Origin: an uncultured Sulfuricurvum sp.
GTDB taxonomy: Bacteria; Campylobacterota; Campylobacteria; Campylobacterales; Sulfurimonadaceae
Direction of reading: 5' to 3'
Assembly (NCBI GenBank): GCA_903844635.1
Contig: CAIMUF010000063.1
Location: forward strand, 1-64,000
Length of the DNA: 64,000 nt
Positions within the stretch are counted from its first letter, which is position 1. Each line of letters opens with the position of its first letter. The position numbers and the translations under genes were made by a program. Below are positions 35,534 through 45,629 of the stretch, one piece after another. Under the pieces are notes generated by a model. It worked only from the letters and a program-made list of their open reading frames with translations, did no database searches and had not been told where the DNA came from.

Positions 35534-36454
35534 GTGCAAAATATCCCTCATATTCCTGTTTTGTATCGTGAAGTAGTAGAAGCATTTTCACCGTGTGAGA
35601 CAGGTATTATTATTGATTGTACGCTTGGATACGGTGGACATACGTCGTTATTGCTTGATGCCCAGCCAAATCGTAGACTAATCGGTATTGACCAAGATCC
35701 TACCGCGATTGAATTTTCAACGAAGCGCTTGACTTCTTATGGTGATCGAGTCGAGATACGTCAAGGGCGTTTTTCGCTGGTTACAGAAGCTATTTTAAAC
35801 AATAAAAACGATCAAGTTTGCGGTATTTTGGCCGATATAGGTGTTTCATCCTTACAACTTGATGTAAGAGAACGTGGTTTTTCTTATCAGAGTGATTGTT
35901 TGGATATGCGTATGGATCCTAATGCACCACTGAGTGCCTCGATTGTGGTAAACGAGTATTCTCAGAGTGAACTGGAGAAAATTTTACGCGAGTATGGGGA
36001 AGTAACAAATGCCAAGGTTGTTGCAGAAACATTGGTAAAAAGACGCCCTTTTGAATCCGCAAAAGAACTTTCAGATGCAATTTTTCATTTGATGCCAAAG
36101 GGAAAAAAAATACATCCAAGCACGTTGGTTATGCAAGCCATTCGTATCGAAGTCAATGATGAACTGGGAGAACTGGTCCGTTTATTAGAAGCAATCGAAA
36201 ACTCTTCATTGAAGCATCTTCGTGTAGGGATCATTACATTTCATTCATTGGAAGATCGAATTGTAAAGCAACGGTTTACCCTGTGGGCAAAAAATTGTAT
36301 CTGTCCTGATGATGCGATGCGATGTACGTGCGGGAATAATCATTCAATAGGTAAAGTAATAACCAAAAAACCACTTACTGCGCAAGAAGATGAACTTCGT
36401 GCTAATTCGCGGAGTCGAAGTGCAAAATTACGAATTTTTGAGATAAACAGATAG
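35534..36454 (+). CDS. rsmH: 16S rRNA (cytosine-1402-N4) methyltransferase RsmH
   Basis: A 306-residue methyltransferase (MraW). It starts at GTG 35534, with TAAGG six bases upstream and the conserved H-I-P-V-L opening directly after. The SAM site D-C-T-L-G-Y-G-G-H-T is near residue 29-38 and the C-terminal T-F-H-S-L-E-D-R near 238 is diagnostic. In many bacteria it opens the division and cell wall cluster; here only the FtsL-like gene follows, seven bases on. Confidence 0.95.
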   Translation: MQNIPHIPVLYREVVEAFSPCETGIIIDCTLGYGGHTSLLLDAQPNRRLIGIDQDPTAIEFSTKRLTSYGDRVEIRQGRFSLVTEAILNNKNDQVCGILADIGVSSLQLDVRERGFSYQSDCLDMRMDPNAPLSASIVVNEYSQSELEKILREYGEVTNAKVVAETLVKRRPFESAKELSDAIFHLMPKGKKIHPSTLVMQAIRIEVNDELGELVRLLEAIENSSLKHLRVGIITFHSLEDRIVKQRFTLWAKNCICPDDAMRCTCGNNHSIGKVITKKPLTAQEDELRANSRSRSAKLRIFEINR

Positions 36455-36460
36455 GTCATC

Positions 36461-36739
36461 ATGAACGAAAAACATGACATTTTAGAAGAAACGCAATCGA
36501 TTATCACTCCTGATGAGACGATGGGTGGAGAATTTTTACGAAATGTTTTTATTGTAATATTTTTAATTTTAATGATTATATTTCCAAAAATATTTATCCA
36601 AACACAGATATATTTTAAAAGTCGCGAAATATCAACGCTTAATCGTGAGCATGATGCCCTCAAAGAGGAAAATAGAATCATTCGGGCAAAAGTAGAACGT
36701 ATGGTCTATAAAAACAAAATTTTGGATACGTTTTTTTAG
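36461..36739 (+). CDS. FtsL-like small division protein
   Basis: A 92-residue protein with a polar N-terminus (about residues 1-26). One transmembrane helix lies near 27-48 (V-F-I-V-I-F-L-I-L-M-I-I-F), followed by a heptad coiled coil (about 55-85, L-N-R-E-H-D-A-L-K-E-E-N). That is the layout of FtsL and FtsB, and the location after rsmH is the normal place for ftsL. The sequence itself is too divergent to be certain. It would bind FtsB and FtsQ at the septum. Confidence 0.65.
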   Translation: MNEKHDILEETQSIITPDETMGGEFLRNVFIVIFLILMIIFPKIFIQTQIYFKSREISTLNREHDALKEENRIIRAKVERMVYKNKILDTFF

Positions 36740-36744
36740 AATCC

Positions 36745-36784
36745 CAGCCCTCATAATTATTTACCTTTATAGGGAAGGCTTTTT
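36745..36784 (+). terminator. Possible terminator after the FtsL-like gene
   Basis: AGCC near 36745 can pair with GGCT at 36776-36779, which is followed by six T. The internal region pairs imperfectly. The T-tract supports a terminator, the weak stem does not, so confidence is low. Confidence 0.35.
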
Positions 36785-36825
36785 TGCAAGTTTTGCCTAT
36801 TACAATCCTCTTTAATTTCATTGTG

Positions 36826-36831
36826 CTATAA
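36826..36831 (+). promoter_or_regulatory. -10 box (TGTGC-TATAAT) for the isoprenoid/haem operon
   Basis: TATAAT preceded by T-G-T-G-C lies 25 bases upstream of the ATG at 36856, a good Campylobacterota-type promoter. The run of close or overlapping genes down to ubiD (45131) makes it the likely main promoter. Confidence 0.55.
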
Positions 36832-36855
36832 TCGCTTTTTTAGTCTTGGAGTCTA

Positions 36856-37272
36856 ATGACAAGGATTTTTCTTTTCATTTCTATATTACTTTTATCGTTG
36901 AACGCTGCTCCTTGGCGAGAGATGAAAAGTTTTACTCTCAAAAAAGATGAAACCGTTAGGCTGTTAATAAAAACAACGACAGCTAAGAAGGAGAGAATTC
37001 TTTTGTGGCGATGGACGCTTTATACGGATAAAGCGTTAGTCGTTCATGAAAGTTTTGATCAATTTGTCGGGCAGCATATTCTTTATCTTGGGCTTAATGA
37101 TAGTTTTCGAAAGCCTCTCTTGCCCGCTCTTAAAAGTGAGAGAGATGTTCCATACGCTTTAGTCGTATTTAAAAAATTTGATGATAAAAATCAAACCGCA
37201 CAGTTTGATTTTTTGCTTATTGATAAAGAAAAGAGAGTTTTAGTGGATTATTTAGAGAAGGAAGTGAAGTAG
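36856..37272 (+). CDS. Secreted protein of unknown function, first gene of the operon
   Basis: A 138-residue protein with an N-terminal signal peptide (about residues 1-18, L-N-A-A-P), so it is probably periplasmic. The mature part is compact with alternating hydrophobic strands and K-K-E-R-I-L-L-W-R-W-T-L near 45. It ends L-E-K-E-V-K. No family is recognised. It lies two bases upstream of the polyprenyl synthase gene. Its position at the head of a housekeeping operon suggests a conserved local role. Confidence 0.6.
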   Translation: MTRIFLFISILLLSLNAAPWREMKSFTLKKDETVRLLIKTTTAKKERILLWRWTLYTDKALVVHESFDQFVGQHILYLGLNDSFRKPLLPALKSERDVPYALVVFKKFDDKNQTAQFDFLLIDKEKRVLVDYLEKEVK

Positions 37273-37274
37273 TA

Positions 37275-38165
37275 ATGATGGAACGTGTTGAAGAGCTTAT
37301 TCGCCTATTGATCAGAGAAATTGATTTTCCTCAAGCATACGAGCTTTTTTCCAAACTCTCAGGGGGTAAACGACTTCGTGCGAGACTGATTTTGACTATT
37401 GCTCCTTCTCATCCTGATGCACCCTTACTTGGTGCTATTGTCGAACTTATCCATGCAGCAAGTTTACTCCATGACGATGTGATTGATGACGCACTATTAC
37501 GCCGAGGAGTTGCGTCGGTCAATGCTACTCACGGTTCCAAAGTGGCTATTATGCTAGGCGATATTTTATATTCAAAAGCATTTAGTGCACTAACAGCGTT
37601 TGATCCTCGTATCGCCCATTCGGTTGCCCAGTCGGTTACGAAACTCTCGGTTGGAGAGATGATGGACGTTGAGATGTCGCAAACTTTTAATACCAATCGT
37701 GATGATTACCTTAAGATGCTCTATCTTAAAACGGCAACATTGATTGAATCATGTGCTTATTGTGCCGCTTTACTTGAAAACAAAGAAGCCGATGCTTATG
37801 CGCTATATGGGAAAAATTTAGGGACTGCCTTTCAAATCGTGGATGATATTTTAGATATCACGAGCGATGATGTTACCCTTGGCAAACCTTCACTGAATGA
37901 TTTTGTCGAAGGTAAAACAACCTTGCCTTATATTGATTTATACGATGCACTTGGTAGCAGCGAAAAAGAGATGTTAGTGGGATGTCATGGACGCGTTTTG
38001 GATGCGCAGGAGAAAGAGTGGGTGTTTGGCGTTATGGACAAATACGGTATTATTGAAAAGTCGTATGCCTATGCGCAGCTGCTTTGTGATGAAGCTATTG
38101 CTGCTGTTCCCCATGAGGATGCTTTGCGCTCCATCATTACCAGCGTTATTCAAAGAAATCATTAA
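37275..38165 (+). CDS. Polyprenyl diphosphate synthase
   Basis: A 296-residue trans-prenyltransferase. The first Asp motif is D-D-V-I-D-D near residue 66, preceded by L-L-H, and the second is D-D-I-L-D near 192. The K-L-S-G-G-K-R-L-R substrate-binding stretch is near 27. It extends isopentenyl diphosphate to a long chain, most likely for menaquinone side chains. The slightly short length suits octaprenyl/heptaprenyl-type enzymes, but chain length cannot be read. It overlaps hemA by one base. Confidence 0.87.
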   Translation: MMERVEELIRLLIREIDFPQAYELFSKLSGGKRLRARLILTIAPSHPDAPLLGAIVELIHAASLLHDDVIDDALLRRGVASVNATHGSKVAIMLGDILYSKAFSALTAFDPRIAHSVAQSVTKLSVGEMMDVEMSQTFNTNRDDYLKMLYLKTATLIESCAYCAALLENKEADAYALYGKNLGTAFQIVDDILDITSDDVTLGKPSLNDFVEGKTTLPYIDLYDALGSSEKEMLVGCHGRVLDAQEKEWVFGVMDKYGIIEKSYAYAQLLCDEAIAAVPHEDALRSIITSVIQRNH

Positions 38166-39457
38166 TGCATTACCTCGTTATTAGTTTTTCACATAAAAAT
38201 TCAACCCTTGCCCAGCGTGAAAAATTGGCTTTTGTGGATGATGCGTCAAAAAAAGAGATACTTTCACACATAAATGAGCACCCTAATATTAGTGAATCAT
38301 TGATCCTCTCAACGTGCAATCGGATGGAAATTGTATGCAGTTGTTCAGGCGTTGAAGAAGCTGAAGACCATGTGCTGACACTGTTGTCCATTCATTCACG
38401 AAGTGGACGTGATGAGCTAAAAGGCAGAGCAGACATTTTTAATGATTATGGAGCCATTCATCACCTTTTTAGTGTCGCGAGTTCATTGGATTCGATGGTG
38501 GTTGGAGAGACCCAAATTGCGGGACAGCTTAAAGATGCGTTTAAACTTTCCAATGAAAATGGCTATTGTGGAGTTAAGCTTGCACGGGCGCTCCAAGCGG
38601 CTCAAAAATGTGCGGCTGAAATTCGTAATGTCACTGATATCTCAACGGGTTCTGTCTCAATCGCCAGTGTTGCTGTTTCCAAAGCACATGAGTGTGTCGG
38701 AACGTTTGCCGGGATAAAGGTTCTTGTTATCGGTTCGGGTGAAATGTCAGTGATTACCTGCAAACATTTGAATGCGCAAGGGGCGGATGTTACAATTATG
38801 AACAGGACCTTTAGCAAAGCTGAAGCGATAGCACGTGAATGCAATGCGAAAGTACGCTCGTATGAAGAGATACGCTATGCAATTAATGAATATCCTATTT
38901 TGTTTACATCGACTGGCTCTTTATCCCCCATTATTACCGATGAGATGATAGACGCATGTTCATTTGAACGATATTGGTTTGATATGGCAGTTCCAAGAGA
39001 TATTGAGCATGAGACATCAGGAATGGGAATACATCTTTATTGCATCGATGATCTCAAAGATATCGTGAGTGCGAATATTGCAATGCGAGAGGATGAAGCA
39101 CGTGCCTCTTTTGTCCTTGTCAGCCGTCACTGTACGAAATTTTTTGAACTTCTTAAAACCATCTCGATTGAGCCTTTGATCAAAAATTTATACACTCGCG
39201 CTTATCAGTCGGCACGTGAAGAGTCAGAACGAGTTATCGAGAGTGGATTTATTCCAAAAGAATACGAATATGCGATTCAAAAAGCAACCCAGCAAGCATT
39301 AAAGCGATTTTTACATCCTTTCGCACAGCGGATGCGTGATGGATCTGACTCGATGCGAGTGGATGCTTTGATCGAATCAATGAGTTTTTTGATGGATCAA
39401 GATGAGGGCGAAGAGATGCGCCAAATCAGTTGTAAATATTACCCAAAAGGAAAATAA
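38165..39457 (+). CDS. hemA: Glutamyl-tRNA reductase HemA
   Basis: A 430-residue enzyme that turns glutamyl-tRNA into glutamate-1-semialdehyde, the first step of tetrapyrrole synthesis by the C5 route. The catalytic Cys is in S-T-C-N-R-M-E near residue 49-55. The G-E-T-Q-I motif is near 115 and the Rossmann G-S-G-E-M near 190. It is followed by proS with a one-base overlap; hemC lies further along the same operon. Confidence 0.95.
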   Translation: MHYLVISFSHKNSTLAQREKLAFVDDASKKEILSHINEHPNISESLILSTCNRMEIVCSCSGVEEAEDHVLTLLSIHSRSGRDELKGRADIFNDYGAIHHLFSVASSLDSMVVGETQIAGQLKDAFKLSNENGYCGVKLARALQAAQKCAAEIRNVTDISTGSVSIASVAVSKAHECVGTFAGIKVLVIGSGEMSVITCKHLNAQGADVTIMNRTFSKAEAIARECNAKVRSYEEIRYAINEYPILFTSTGSLSPIITDEMIDACSFERYWFDMAVPRDIEHETSGMGIHLYCIDDLKDIVSANIAMREDEARASFVLVSRHCTKFFELLKTISIEPLIKNLYTRAYQSAREESERVIESGFIPKEYEYAIQKATQQALKRFLHPFAQRMRDGSDSMRVDALIESMSFLMDQDEGEEMRQISCKYYPKGK

Positions 39458-41160
39458 TGCGTTTTTCACGAGCCTACATACCTACGACCAAAGAGTCTCC
39501 CAAAGATGCTCAATTACCGAGTCATATTTATCTTTCCCGTGCGGGATTTGTAACACAAGTTGCAAGCGGTCTTTATAATTTTTTACCATTAGGAAAACGT
39601 GTTTTACGTAAAATAGAGAACATTATCAATGAAGAGATGTCCGCGTGCGGTGCATTGGAAGTTGATTTGAGTTTTGTTACTCCAGCAGAGCTGTGGCAAG
39701 AGAGCGGACGTATTGAGAAGTTTGGCAAAGAGCTTCTTCGCTTCCGTGACCGCAAAGACAATCTTTTTGTTCTTGGACCTACTCATGAAGAGATGATGGT
39801 AAGCATTGTACGTAATCGTGTGACCAGTTACAAACAGCTTCCGCTTAATGTTTACCAAGTAAAAACTAAATTTCGTGATGAAGCGCGTCCACGTTTTGGG
39901 CTCATGCGAGCACGTGAGTTTGTGATGAAAGACGGGTACAGTTTCCATGCCTCTACGGAAGATTTAGATCGTGAATTTGATGCGATGGAAGCAGCATACA
40001 AACGGATTTTGGAGCGTTTAGGCCTGACGTTTCGTATTGTTGAAGCGGATAGCGGAGCGATTGGCGGTACGGGTTCCAAAGAACTGATGGTATTAGCACA
40101 AAGCGGTGAAGATACTCTCGCTGTATGTGATACGTGTGAATACGGTGCTAATGTTGAAGCAGCACGTCGTGCGCCACGTACAATCATCCCCGAGGCTCCT
40201 AAAGCCGATTTTATGAAATTTAAAACACCCAATGTGAAATCAATTGATGATTTGAGTGCATTTTTTCATGTTGATCCTTACTATACTCTTAAAGCCGTCG
40301 TAATGCGCGCTGTGTATACGGAAGGAAGTGAGCCTGTTTGTTTCTTTATTCGCGGATGCGATGAACTCCAAGAAGTTAAAGCACGTAACAGCGTTGGGGC
40401 TATTGATTTAGTGGACATCAGTGAAGCAGAACTTAATGAAATTGGTTTGGTTCCAGGATTTATGGGACCGCTTGATCAGGATAAAATCCGTTTTGTGATG
40501 GATAATGATACGCGTAATGCAGCAGCAATGATATGTGGTGCCAATGAGGCAGACTATCACTTCGTCGGAGTTGACCTGAGCGTGATGGGTGAGGTCGCAT
40601 TTGCAGATCTCGTTGCGGTACAAGAAGGGGATGGTTGTCCTCATTGTGGTGGTAAATTTCTTCACACCAAAGGGATTGAAGTAGGGCATATCTTTAAACT
40701 TGGCACCGTTTACTCTGCACCGTTAAAAGCAGAGTTTTTAGATGAAAATGGACGTTCACAACCCTTTATCATGGGAACCTACGGGATGGGTGTCAGCCGT
40801 CTTGTTGCGGCCGTTATCGAGCAGCATCATGATGAAAAAGGGTGTATCTGGACGCATGCAACGGCTCCTTATATGGTCAACGTAATGGTTTCTAATATCA
40901 AAGAAGAATCGCATCTTACTTATGCTGAAACACTTTACATGAACTTGGGACAAAATGGTATCGAGACGATTTTAGATGATCGTAAAGAACGTTTTGGATT
41001 TAAGATGTCGGATGCAGAATTAATCGGATTTCCTTTTACGGTTATTGTCGGTAAAGAGATGGAAAACAATCAGGTACAAATCATGGTTCGAAAAACGGGC
41101 GAAATGATTACCGTCAGTACGGATGATGTTATGAATAAATTAAAAGAGCTTATTGGATGA
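39457..41160 (+). CDS. proS: Prolyl-tRNA synthetase ProS
   Basis: A 567-residue class II synthetase of the bacterial type, with an inserted YbaK-like editing domain (about residues 225-385). Motif 1 (about 40-60), the T-H-E-E motif 2 entry near 109 and F-R-D-E-x-R-P-R-F-G-L near 137-147 form the catalytic core. Motif 3 G-M-G-V-S-R-L near 443 and the anticodon domain (about 470-560) follow. It charges tRNA-Pro and edits Ala-tRNA-Pro. Confidence 0.96.
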   Translation: MRFSRAYIPTTKESPKDAQLPSHIYLSRAGFVTQVASGLYNFLPLGKRVLRKIENIINEEMSACGALEVDLSFVTPAELWQESGRIEKFGKELLRFRDRKDNLFVLGPTHEEMMVSIVRNRVTSYKQLPLNVYQVKTKFRDEARPRFGLMRAREFVMKDGYSFHASTEDLDREFDAMEAAYKRILERLGLTFRIVEADSGAIGGTGSKELMVLAQSGEDTLAVCDTCEYGANVEAARRAPRTIIPEAPKADFMKFKTPNVKSIDDLSAFFHVDPYYTLKAVVMRAVYTEGSEPVCFFIRGCDELQEVKARNSVGAIDLVDISEAELNEIGLVPGFMGPLDQDKIRFVMDNDTRNAAAMICGANEADYHFVGVDLSVMGEVAFADLVAVQEGDGCPHCGGKFLHTKGIEVGHIFKLGTVYSAPLKAEFLDENGRSQPFIMGTYGMGVSRLVAAVIEQHHDEKGCIWTHATAPYMVNVMVSNIKEESHLTYAETLYMNLGQNGIETILDDRKERFGFKMSDAELIGFPFTVIVGKEMENNQVQIMVRKTGEMITVSTDDVMNKLKELIG

Positions 41161-41573
41161 TCTATTTTTTACTCTATCTTTTTTGCGAGGTTTTACTAAC
41201 CGTTGAGGTTGCTTCTGAAATTGGTGGATTTATGATGTTTGCAGAAATTGTTGGAAGTGCTTTTATCGGAATCCTGATTCTTTTTAATTTTCGCTCAACT
41301 TTGATTACAAATATAATGGAACTAAGAGAGCGAAGACTGGATGCAAACGGTTTTTATCAGCGTAATTTACTCTCTTTATTGGGAGCTATCTTTTTAATTT
41401 TACCTGGGATTTTAACGGATGTTATCGGAATTTTGATACAATTTTCACTAGTAATCGGGTTAATCATTAACCAATTTAAGCCAAAATATCCAGAAGAAAA
41501 AAATAAAACTCACTCAAAGGACGACAATGTTATTGATGCCGAAATTATCAGCGACTCTCCTTCTCTGCGCTAG
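41157..41573 (+). CDS. FxsA-family membrane protein
   Basis: A 138-residue protein with four predicted helices (about residues 1-22, 25-45, 68-88, 92-108). The L-P-G-I-L-T-D motif near 82 is diagnostic for the FxsA family of cytoplasmic membrane proteins, whose role is poorly known (the E. coli gene limits F-plasmid phage exclusion). It overlaps proS by four bases and the next gene by 47 bases, an unusually long overlap. Confidence 0.8.
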   Translation: MIYFLLYLFCEVLLTVEVASEIGGFMMFAEIVGSAFIGILILFNFRSTLITNIMELRERRLDANGFYQRNLLSLLGAIFLILPGILTDVIGILIQFSLVIGLIINQFKPKYPEEKNKTHSKDDNVIDAEIISDSPSLR

Positions 41574-42363
41574 CCTTTTTGGTGCTACGGATGCCGAAGT
41601 CATTACGTTTCTCAAAAAAGGGATTGGAAGCAATCCCAATATTAGCAATCTGGATGTAGACATTAGCGGAAAACAAAATGTTTCAGGGATGAGTGGATGG
41701 CAAGCGTATTTTGTTACCATTGAAGCGGACGTAAAACAAGGTGCCGAAAATCGTCATATCAATCAAAATGGAACCTATTTTGTTAATGGGGATACTATTG
41801 CACCGGAACTTGTTAATCTTAAAACCGGTGAGCGCTACAATGACATTATTGCTCCCCAATTTAACAGCACCTATTATACAAAAGCCAATCTTGTCAGCGG
41901 TGAGGCAACTGCTGCTCACAAAGTAGCTATTTTTTCTGATCCGTTGTGCCCATTTTGTCGTCGTTTTGTACCTGAAGCTCTCTCCTATATGGCAAAATAT
42001 CCTAAATCTTTTGCAGTTTATTATTACCATTTCCCCCTTACTCAGCTCCATCCGGCTGCAGTTACTTTGACAAAAGCGGCAATTTTTGCTGAGCAAAGTG
42101 ATATCGATAATGTAACATTAAAAATGTACCAAGTTGATATTGACCCCAACGAAAAAGATGAACAGAAAATCGTGGATGCTTTCAATAAAACGTTTAAAAC
42201 AAAAGTGAGTGTCACTGATTTACGACGCCCCTCAGTTATTAAACAGTTTGAATTCGATCAAAAAGCCGTTCGCACAATGACAGTGAATGGAACTCCAACG
42301 GTGTTTTTTGATGGTGTTAAAGATACGAAAAAAACGAAATACAAAGACGTAAAGGTTAAGTAA
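41527..42363 (+). CDS. Periplasmic thioredoxin-fold protein with C-P-F-C motif
   Basis: A 278-residue protein starting 47 bases inside the fxsA-like gene; AAGGA at 41517-41521 supports ATG 41527. A signal peptide (about residues 1-19) is followed by an N-terminal domain (about 20-130) and a thioredoxin fold with the redox pair C-P-F-C near 141-144. A cis-Pro segment G-T-P-T-V-F lies near residue 258. It resembles DsbA/DsbC-type thiol oxidoreductases, and probably handles disulfides in periplasmic proteins or cytochromes. Oxidase versus isomerase activity cannot be settled from the sequence. Confidence 0.75.
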   Translation: MLLMPKLSATLLLCASLFGATDAEVITFLKKGIGSNPNISNLDVDISGKQNVSGMSGWQAYFVTIEADVKQGAENRHINQNGTYFVNGDTIAPELVNLKTGERYNDIIAPQFNSTYYTKANLVSGEATAAHKVAIFSDPLCPFCRRFVPEALSYMAKYPKSFAVYYYHFPLTQLHPAAVTLTKAAIFAEQSDIDNVTLKMYQVDIDPNEKDEQKIVDAFNKTFKTKVSVTDLRRPSVIKQFEFDQKAVRTMTVNGTPTVFFDGVKDTKKTKYKDVKVK

Positions 42364-42366
42364 TAG

Positions 42367-43314
42367 ATGAAAAAACTCACCATCGCAACACGTGGAAGCA
42401 AACTGGCTCTTTGGCAATCCAATTATATTAAATCGGTAATTGAATCATCTCGTCCTGATATTGAAGTTGAACTCAAGATCATTATTACCTCAGGAGACAA
42501 AATTCTTGATGTTCCCTTGGCAAAAATTGGCGGTAAGGGATTGTTTTTAAAAGAGATTGAAGAGGCACTTTTAGCGGGAGATGCACAAATGGCTGTCCAT
42601 TCGCTCAAAGATGTTCCTACAGTGATGCCAGAAGGACTTCTTCTATCCGCTATTACGACGCGTGAAGACGTACGTGATGCGATGCTGAGTCAAAAATATG
42701 CAGATATCATTTCATTACCGCAGGGTGCAGTGGTAGGGACATCCTCTCTTCGCCGTCGTATGCAGTTGGTAAAACAGCGTCCTGATTTGATTATCAAAGA
42801 TTTGCGTGGAAACGTGGATACGCGTATTCGTAAACTCAAAGAAGGAGAATTTGATGCGATTATTCTGGCTGCAGCTGGTATTAATCGTCTTGGATTCGCA
42901 AGTTTAGTCGAGTATTTTTATCCAATTTCACTTGATGAAATGATTCCTGCAATGGGGCAGGGTGCATTAGGAATTGAGACCATTAATGAACCGTGGGTTT
43001 TGGAAATTGCGGCAATGCTCGAAGACACCAGCAGCCGTATTGAGACCACGATTGAGCGTGAATTTGTGGATACTCTTAACGGAGGATGTCAAGTTCCCAT
43101 CGGCGTCAGTGCTCGTGTCCTCAATGATGGACGGGTCAGTATTTGCTCAACTCTTGGTATGCCTGATGGCAGCGATATTATGGGTGAAGAGATTACGGTT
43201 TCACTCGATAAAATCAACGGCGTTGGTGAAGCTATGGCGCGTCGTCTTATTGATAAGGGTGCAATGGAATTGTTATCACGTGCCGAAATCATGGCAGACG
43301 GGCATAAAGTATGA
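42367..43314 (+). CDS. hemC: Porphobilinogen deaminase HemC
   Basis: A 315-residue enzyme that links four porphobilinogen units into hydroxymethylbilane. A-T-R-G-S-K-L-A-L is near residue 7-15, with the S-L-R-R motif near 126. The dipyrromethane-cofactor Cys is in G-G-C-Q-V-P near 239-244. It starts three bases after the thioredoxin-fold gene and overlaps ubiD by four bases. Confidence 0.96.
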   Translation: MKKLTIATRGSKLALWQSNYIKSVIESSRPDIEVELKIIITSGDKILDVPLAKIGGKGLFLKEIEEALLAGDAQMAVHSLKDVPTVMPEGLLLSAITTREDVRDAMLSQKYADIISLPQGAVVGTSSLRRRMQLVKQRPDLIIKDLRGNVDTRIRKLKEGEFDAIILAAAGINRLGFASLVEYFYPISLDEMIPAMGQGALGIETINEPWVLEIAAMLEDTSSRIETTIEREFVDTLNGGCQVPIGVSARVLNDGRVSICSTLGMPDGSDIMGEEITVSLDKINGVGEAMARRLIDKGAMELLSRAEIMADGHKV

Positions 43315-45131
43315 CGTTAGCCAAAACACTCGACCTTCTCAAATCCCATAATGAAATTCGTGTGATTGACACACCTTTGGATATATATCTTGAGATTCCT
43401 CATTTAGCCTATGCTGAAGTTAAAAAAGAAGATGGCGGACAAGCCCTGTTATTTACCCATCCCATTGATTCAAAGAATAAGAAAGAATTTTCCACTCCTG
43501 TGGTGATGAATCTTTTCGGTTCGTATAAACGTACGGAACTTCTTTTTGGGCGTGATGTGGAAGGTGTGGCTCAAGAGATTGAAAAACTTCTGCACATGAA
43601 ACCGCCACAGGGTTTTAAAGAAAAAATAGGGATGCTGGGTGATCTTTTTGCAATGAAAGACATCTTTCCTAAAAAGCTTAAAACGCGTGGAGCGTGTCAA
43701 GAAACAATCCTACAAGGTGATGATGTTAATTTGTATGATTTACCTATTTTAACGACATGGGAAGAGGACGGTGGCCCTTTTATCACGATGGGTCAAGTCT
43801 ACACTCAAAGTTTAGATGGGGAAGTTGTCAATCTTGGGATGTATCGACTTCAAGTGTACGACAAAAATCATTTGGGCATGCACTGGCAGATTCATAAAGA
43901 CTCTTCACATTTTTTCGATCAGTATCAACGTGCCGGTAAAAAAATGCCAGTTTCTATCGGTATTGGCGGAGATCCACTCTACACATGGTGCGCGACTGCT
44001 CCACTGCCGTATGGAGTGAATGAACTTTTACTGTATGGTTTGATTAAAAAAGAATCTCCTAAGTTGGTTGAATCGATAACCACACCTCTGTATGTTCCTG
44101 AAGATTTAGATTTTGTGATTGAGGGATGGGTTGACCCTGAGAAGCTTGTTCTTGAGGGACCGTTTGGAGATCATACAGGGTATTACACCTTAGCTGAGCA
44201 CTATCCTGCTTTAGAAGTCAGTGCGATTACCAGCCGTAAAAATCCACTTTATCTTGCTACGGTTGTCGGTAAACCGCCATTGGAAGATAAATATATGGGA
44301 TGGGCAACCGAGCGAATATTTTTACCTCTTTTAAAAACCAATGCAGCGGATTTGATTGATTACCATATGCCTGAAAATGGAGTTTTTCATAATCTTATCT
44401 TAGCAAAAATGAAACCACTGTACAAAGGGCATAGTAAACAGTTTATGCATCTTTTTTGGGGTTCAGGACAGATGAGCTTTGTAAAACATGCTTTATTTTT
44501 CGGTGAAGATGCTCCAAAATTGACCAACTATGAAGCATTGTTGACGTATGCTCTTAATCGTTTTATTCCTAAATGTTTGTTTATTTCCGAGGGAATCACG
44601 GATGCTTTGGATCATTCCAGCCCTGAAACTCTTGTAGGGGGAAAATTAGGAATTGACTTTACCTCCTTGTATTCGCTTAAAAAACCGGATGTCATCGACA
44701 GTGCTCTTTTGTTAGAGCGTATTCGTCCTCTTCTTCCTGAAGTGTGTGAAGTGACGCAATACATGCGTCATACTGCAAATCCCATCACGGTTATGAGTGT
44801 CAAGAAAAATCGTTCATTGGCGACTGCTGGAAAGACATTGGCTTCTTTGGAATCCTTTTTACGGATAGTAGTCGTTGTGGACGATGAAAACAATGATATA
44901 CATAACCCCTATATGCTGCTTTGGAGAGTTGCAAACAATATTGATGCCGGACGTGATATTTGTGTATCCGGTTCCATTGTTTCGGTTGATGGAACGAGCA
45001 AATCACTGATTGATGGATTTGAACGAGAGTGGCCAGGTGATGTTCTTTGTACTCAGGGTGTTGTTGATAAACTCAAGTCACTTTCACTCTGGGATTTGGA
45101 TACCAAACGGGAACAAAAATATCAATTATAG
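43311..45131 (+). CDS. UbiD-family prenylated-flavin decarboxylase
   Basis: A 606-residue decarboxylase of the UbiD family. The E-G-P-F-G-D-H-T-G-Y-Y motif near residue 282-292 holds family-typical residues. It needs prenylated FMN made by a UbiX protein (not in the window). In Campylobacterota, which make menaquinone by the futalosine route, a UbiD-type enzyme is thought to carry out a late decarboxylation; this fits its place in an operon with a polyprenyl synthase. Confidence 0.87.
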   Translation: MTLAKTLDLLKSHNEIRVIDTPLDIYLEIPHLAYAEVKKEDGGQALLFTHPIDSKNKKEFSTPVVMNLFGSYKRTELLFGRDVEGVAQEIEKLLHMKPPQGFKEKIGMLGDLFAMKDIFPKKLKTRGACQETILQGDDVNLYDLPILTTWEEDGGPFITMGQVYTQSLDGEVVNLGMYRLQVYDKNHLGMHWQIHKDSSHFFDQYQRAGKKMPVSIGIGGDPLYTWCATAPLPYGVNELLLYGLIKKESPKLVESITTPLYVPEDLDFVIEGWVDPEKLVLEGPFGDHTGYYTLAEHYPALEVSAITSRKNPLYLATVVGKPPLEDKYMGWATERIFLPLLKTNAADLIDYHMPENGVFHNLILAKMKPLYKGHSKQFMHLFWGSGQMSFVKHALFFGEDAPKLTNYEALLTYALNRFIPKCLFISEGITDALDHSSPETLVGGKLGIDFTSLYSLKKPDVIDSALLLERIRPLLPEVCEVTQYMRHTANPITVMSVKKNRSLATAGKTLASLESFLRIVVVVDDENNDIHNPYMLLWRVANNIDAGRDICVSGSIVSVDGTSKSLIDGFEREWPGDVLCTQGVVDKLKSLSLWDLDTKREQKYQL

Positions 45132-45217
45132 ATGTATACTGAGCCTATATTAAGCAATATATTAGAATTCCTAATGTATCATAATTTAGATTTTAATGAA
45201 AAAGGGAAATTATATTT

Positions 45218-45553
45218 ATGATAAAATTAATTGGACTTATTACTTTATTGTTGATGTCAACATTCACATCATTAAATGGCGCAACCTATAAAGGTCAAAA
45301 AATTTATATGGATACATGCAAAGACTGTCATGGAGGCGGACAAGCAATGGCTGCCTCAAAAAATATGCGGACATGGGGAAAAATTATGGATAAAAAAGGT
45401 GAACAACTTGCTGATATTCATTTAAATTCTAAAAAAGCGCAAGCTTCATGGGAATATTTTACAGACAAAAAATTTACGAAAGATTCGAGACATCTAGAAG
45501 ATTTTTTGATTGAATACGCTAAAGATAGCGGTAACGTTCCTGCTTGTAACTAA
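45218..45553 (+). CDS. Small c-type cytochrome
   Basis: A 111-residue protein with a signal peptide (about residues 1-21, ending S-L-N-G). A single haem-binding motif C-K-D-C-H lies near residue 34-38 with G-G-G following. The sixth ligand is probably a Met near M-D-K (about 53). It is a small electron carrier or accessory subunit. It stands alone between ubiD and argH, with its own terminator-like hairpin. Confidence 0.8.
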   Translation: MIKLIGLITLLLMSTFTSLNGATYKGQKIYMDTCKDCHGGGQAMAASKNMRTWGKIMDKKGEQLADIHLNSKKAQASWEYFTDKKFTKDSRHLEDFLIEYAKDSGNVPACN

Positions 45554-45554
45554 T

Positions 45555-45571
45555 TTACCGCTTTGCGGTAA
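45555..45571 (+). terminator. Hairpin after the cytochrome gene
   Basis: TTACCGC at 45555-45561 pairs perfectly with GCGGTAA at 45565-45571 across TTT. It begins two bases after the stop codon, and T-rich sequence follows (TGCTTTCT). It most likely ends the cytochrome transcript before the argH promoter. Confidence 0.6.
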
Positions 45572-45593
45572 TGCTTTCTAAACCAAACTTCGC

Positions 45594-45599
45594 TAAAAT
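45594..45599 (+). promoter_or_regulatory. -10 box (CGC-TAAAAT) for argH
   Basis: TAAAAT after C-G-C lies about 31 bases upstream of the argH ATG, between the hairpin and the gene. It resembles the other -10 boxes in this window, with one base different from TATAAT. Confidence 0.4.
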
Positions 45600-45629
45600 A
45601 CCCAACTTTTTATATTATTTGGAGTCACT

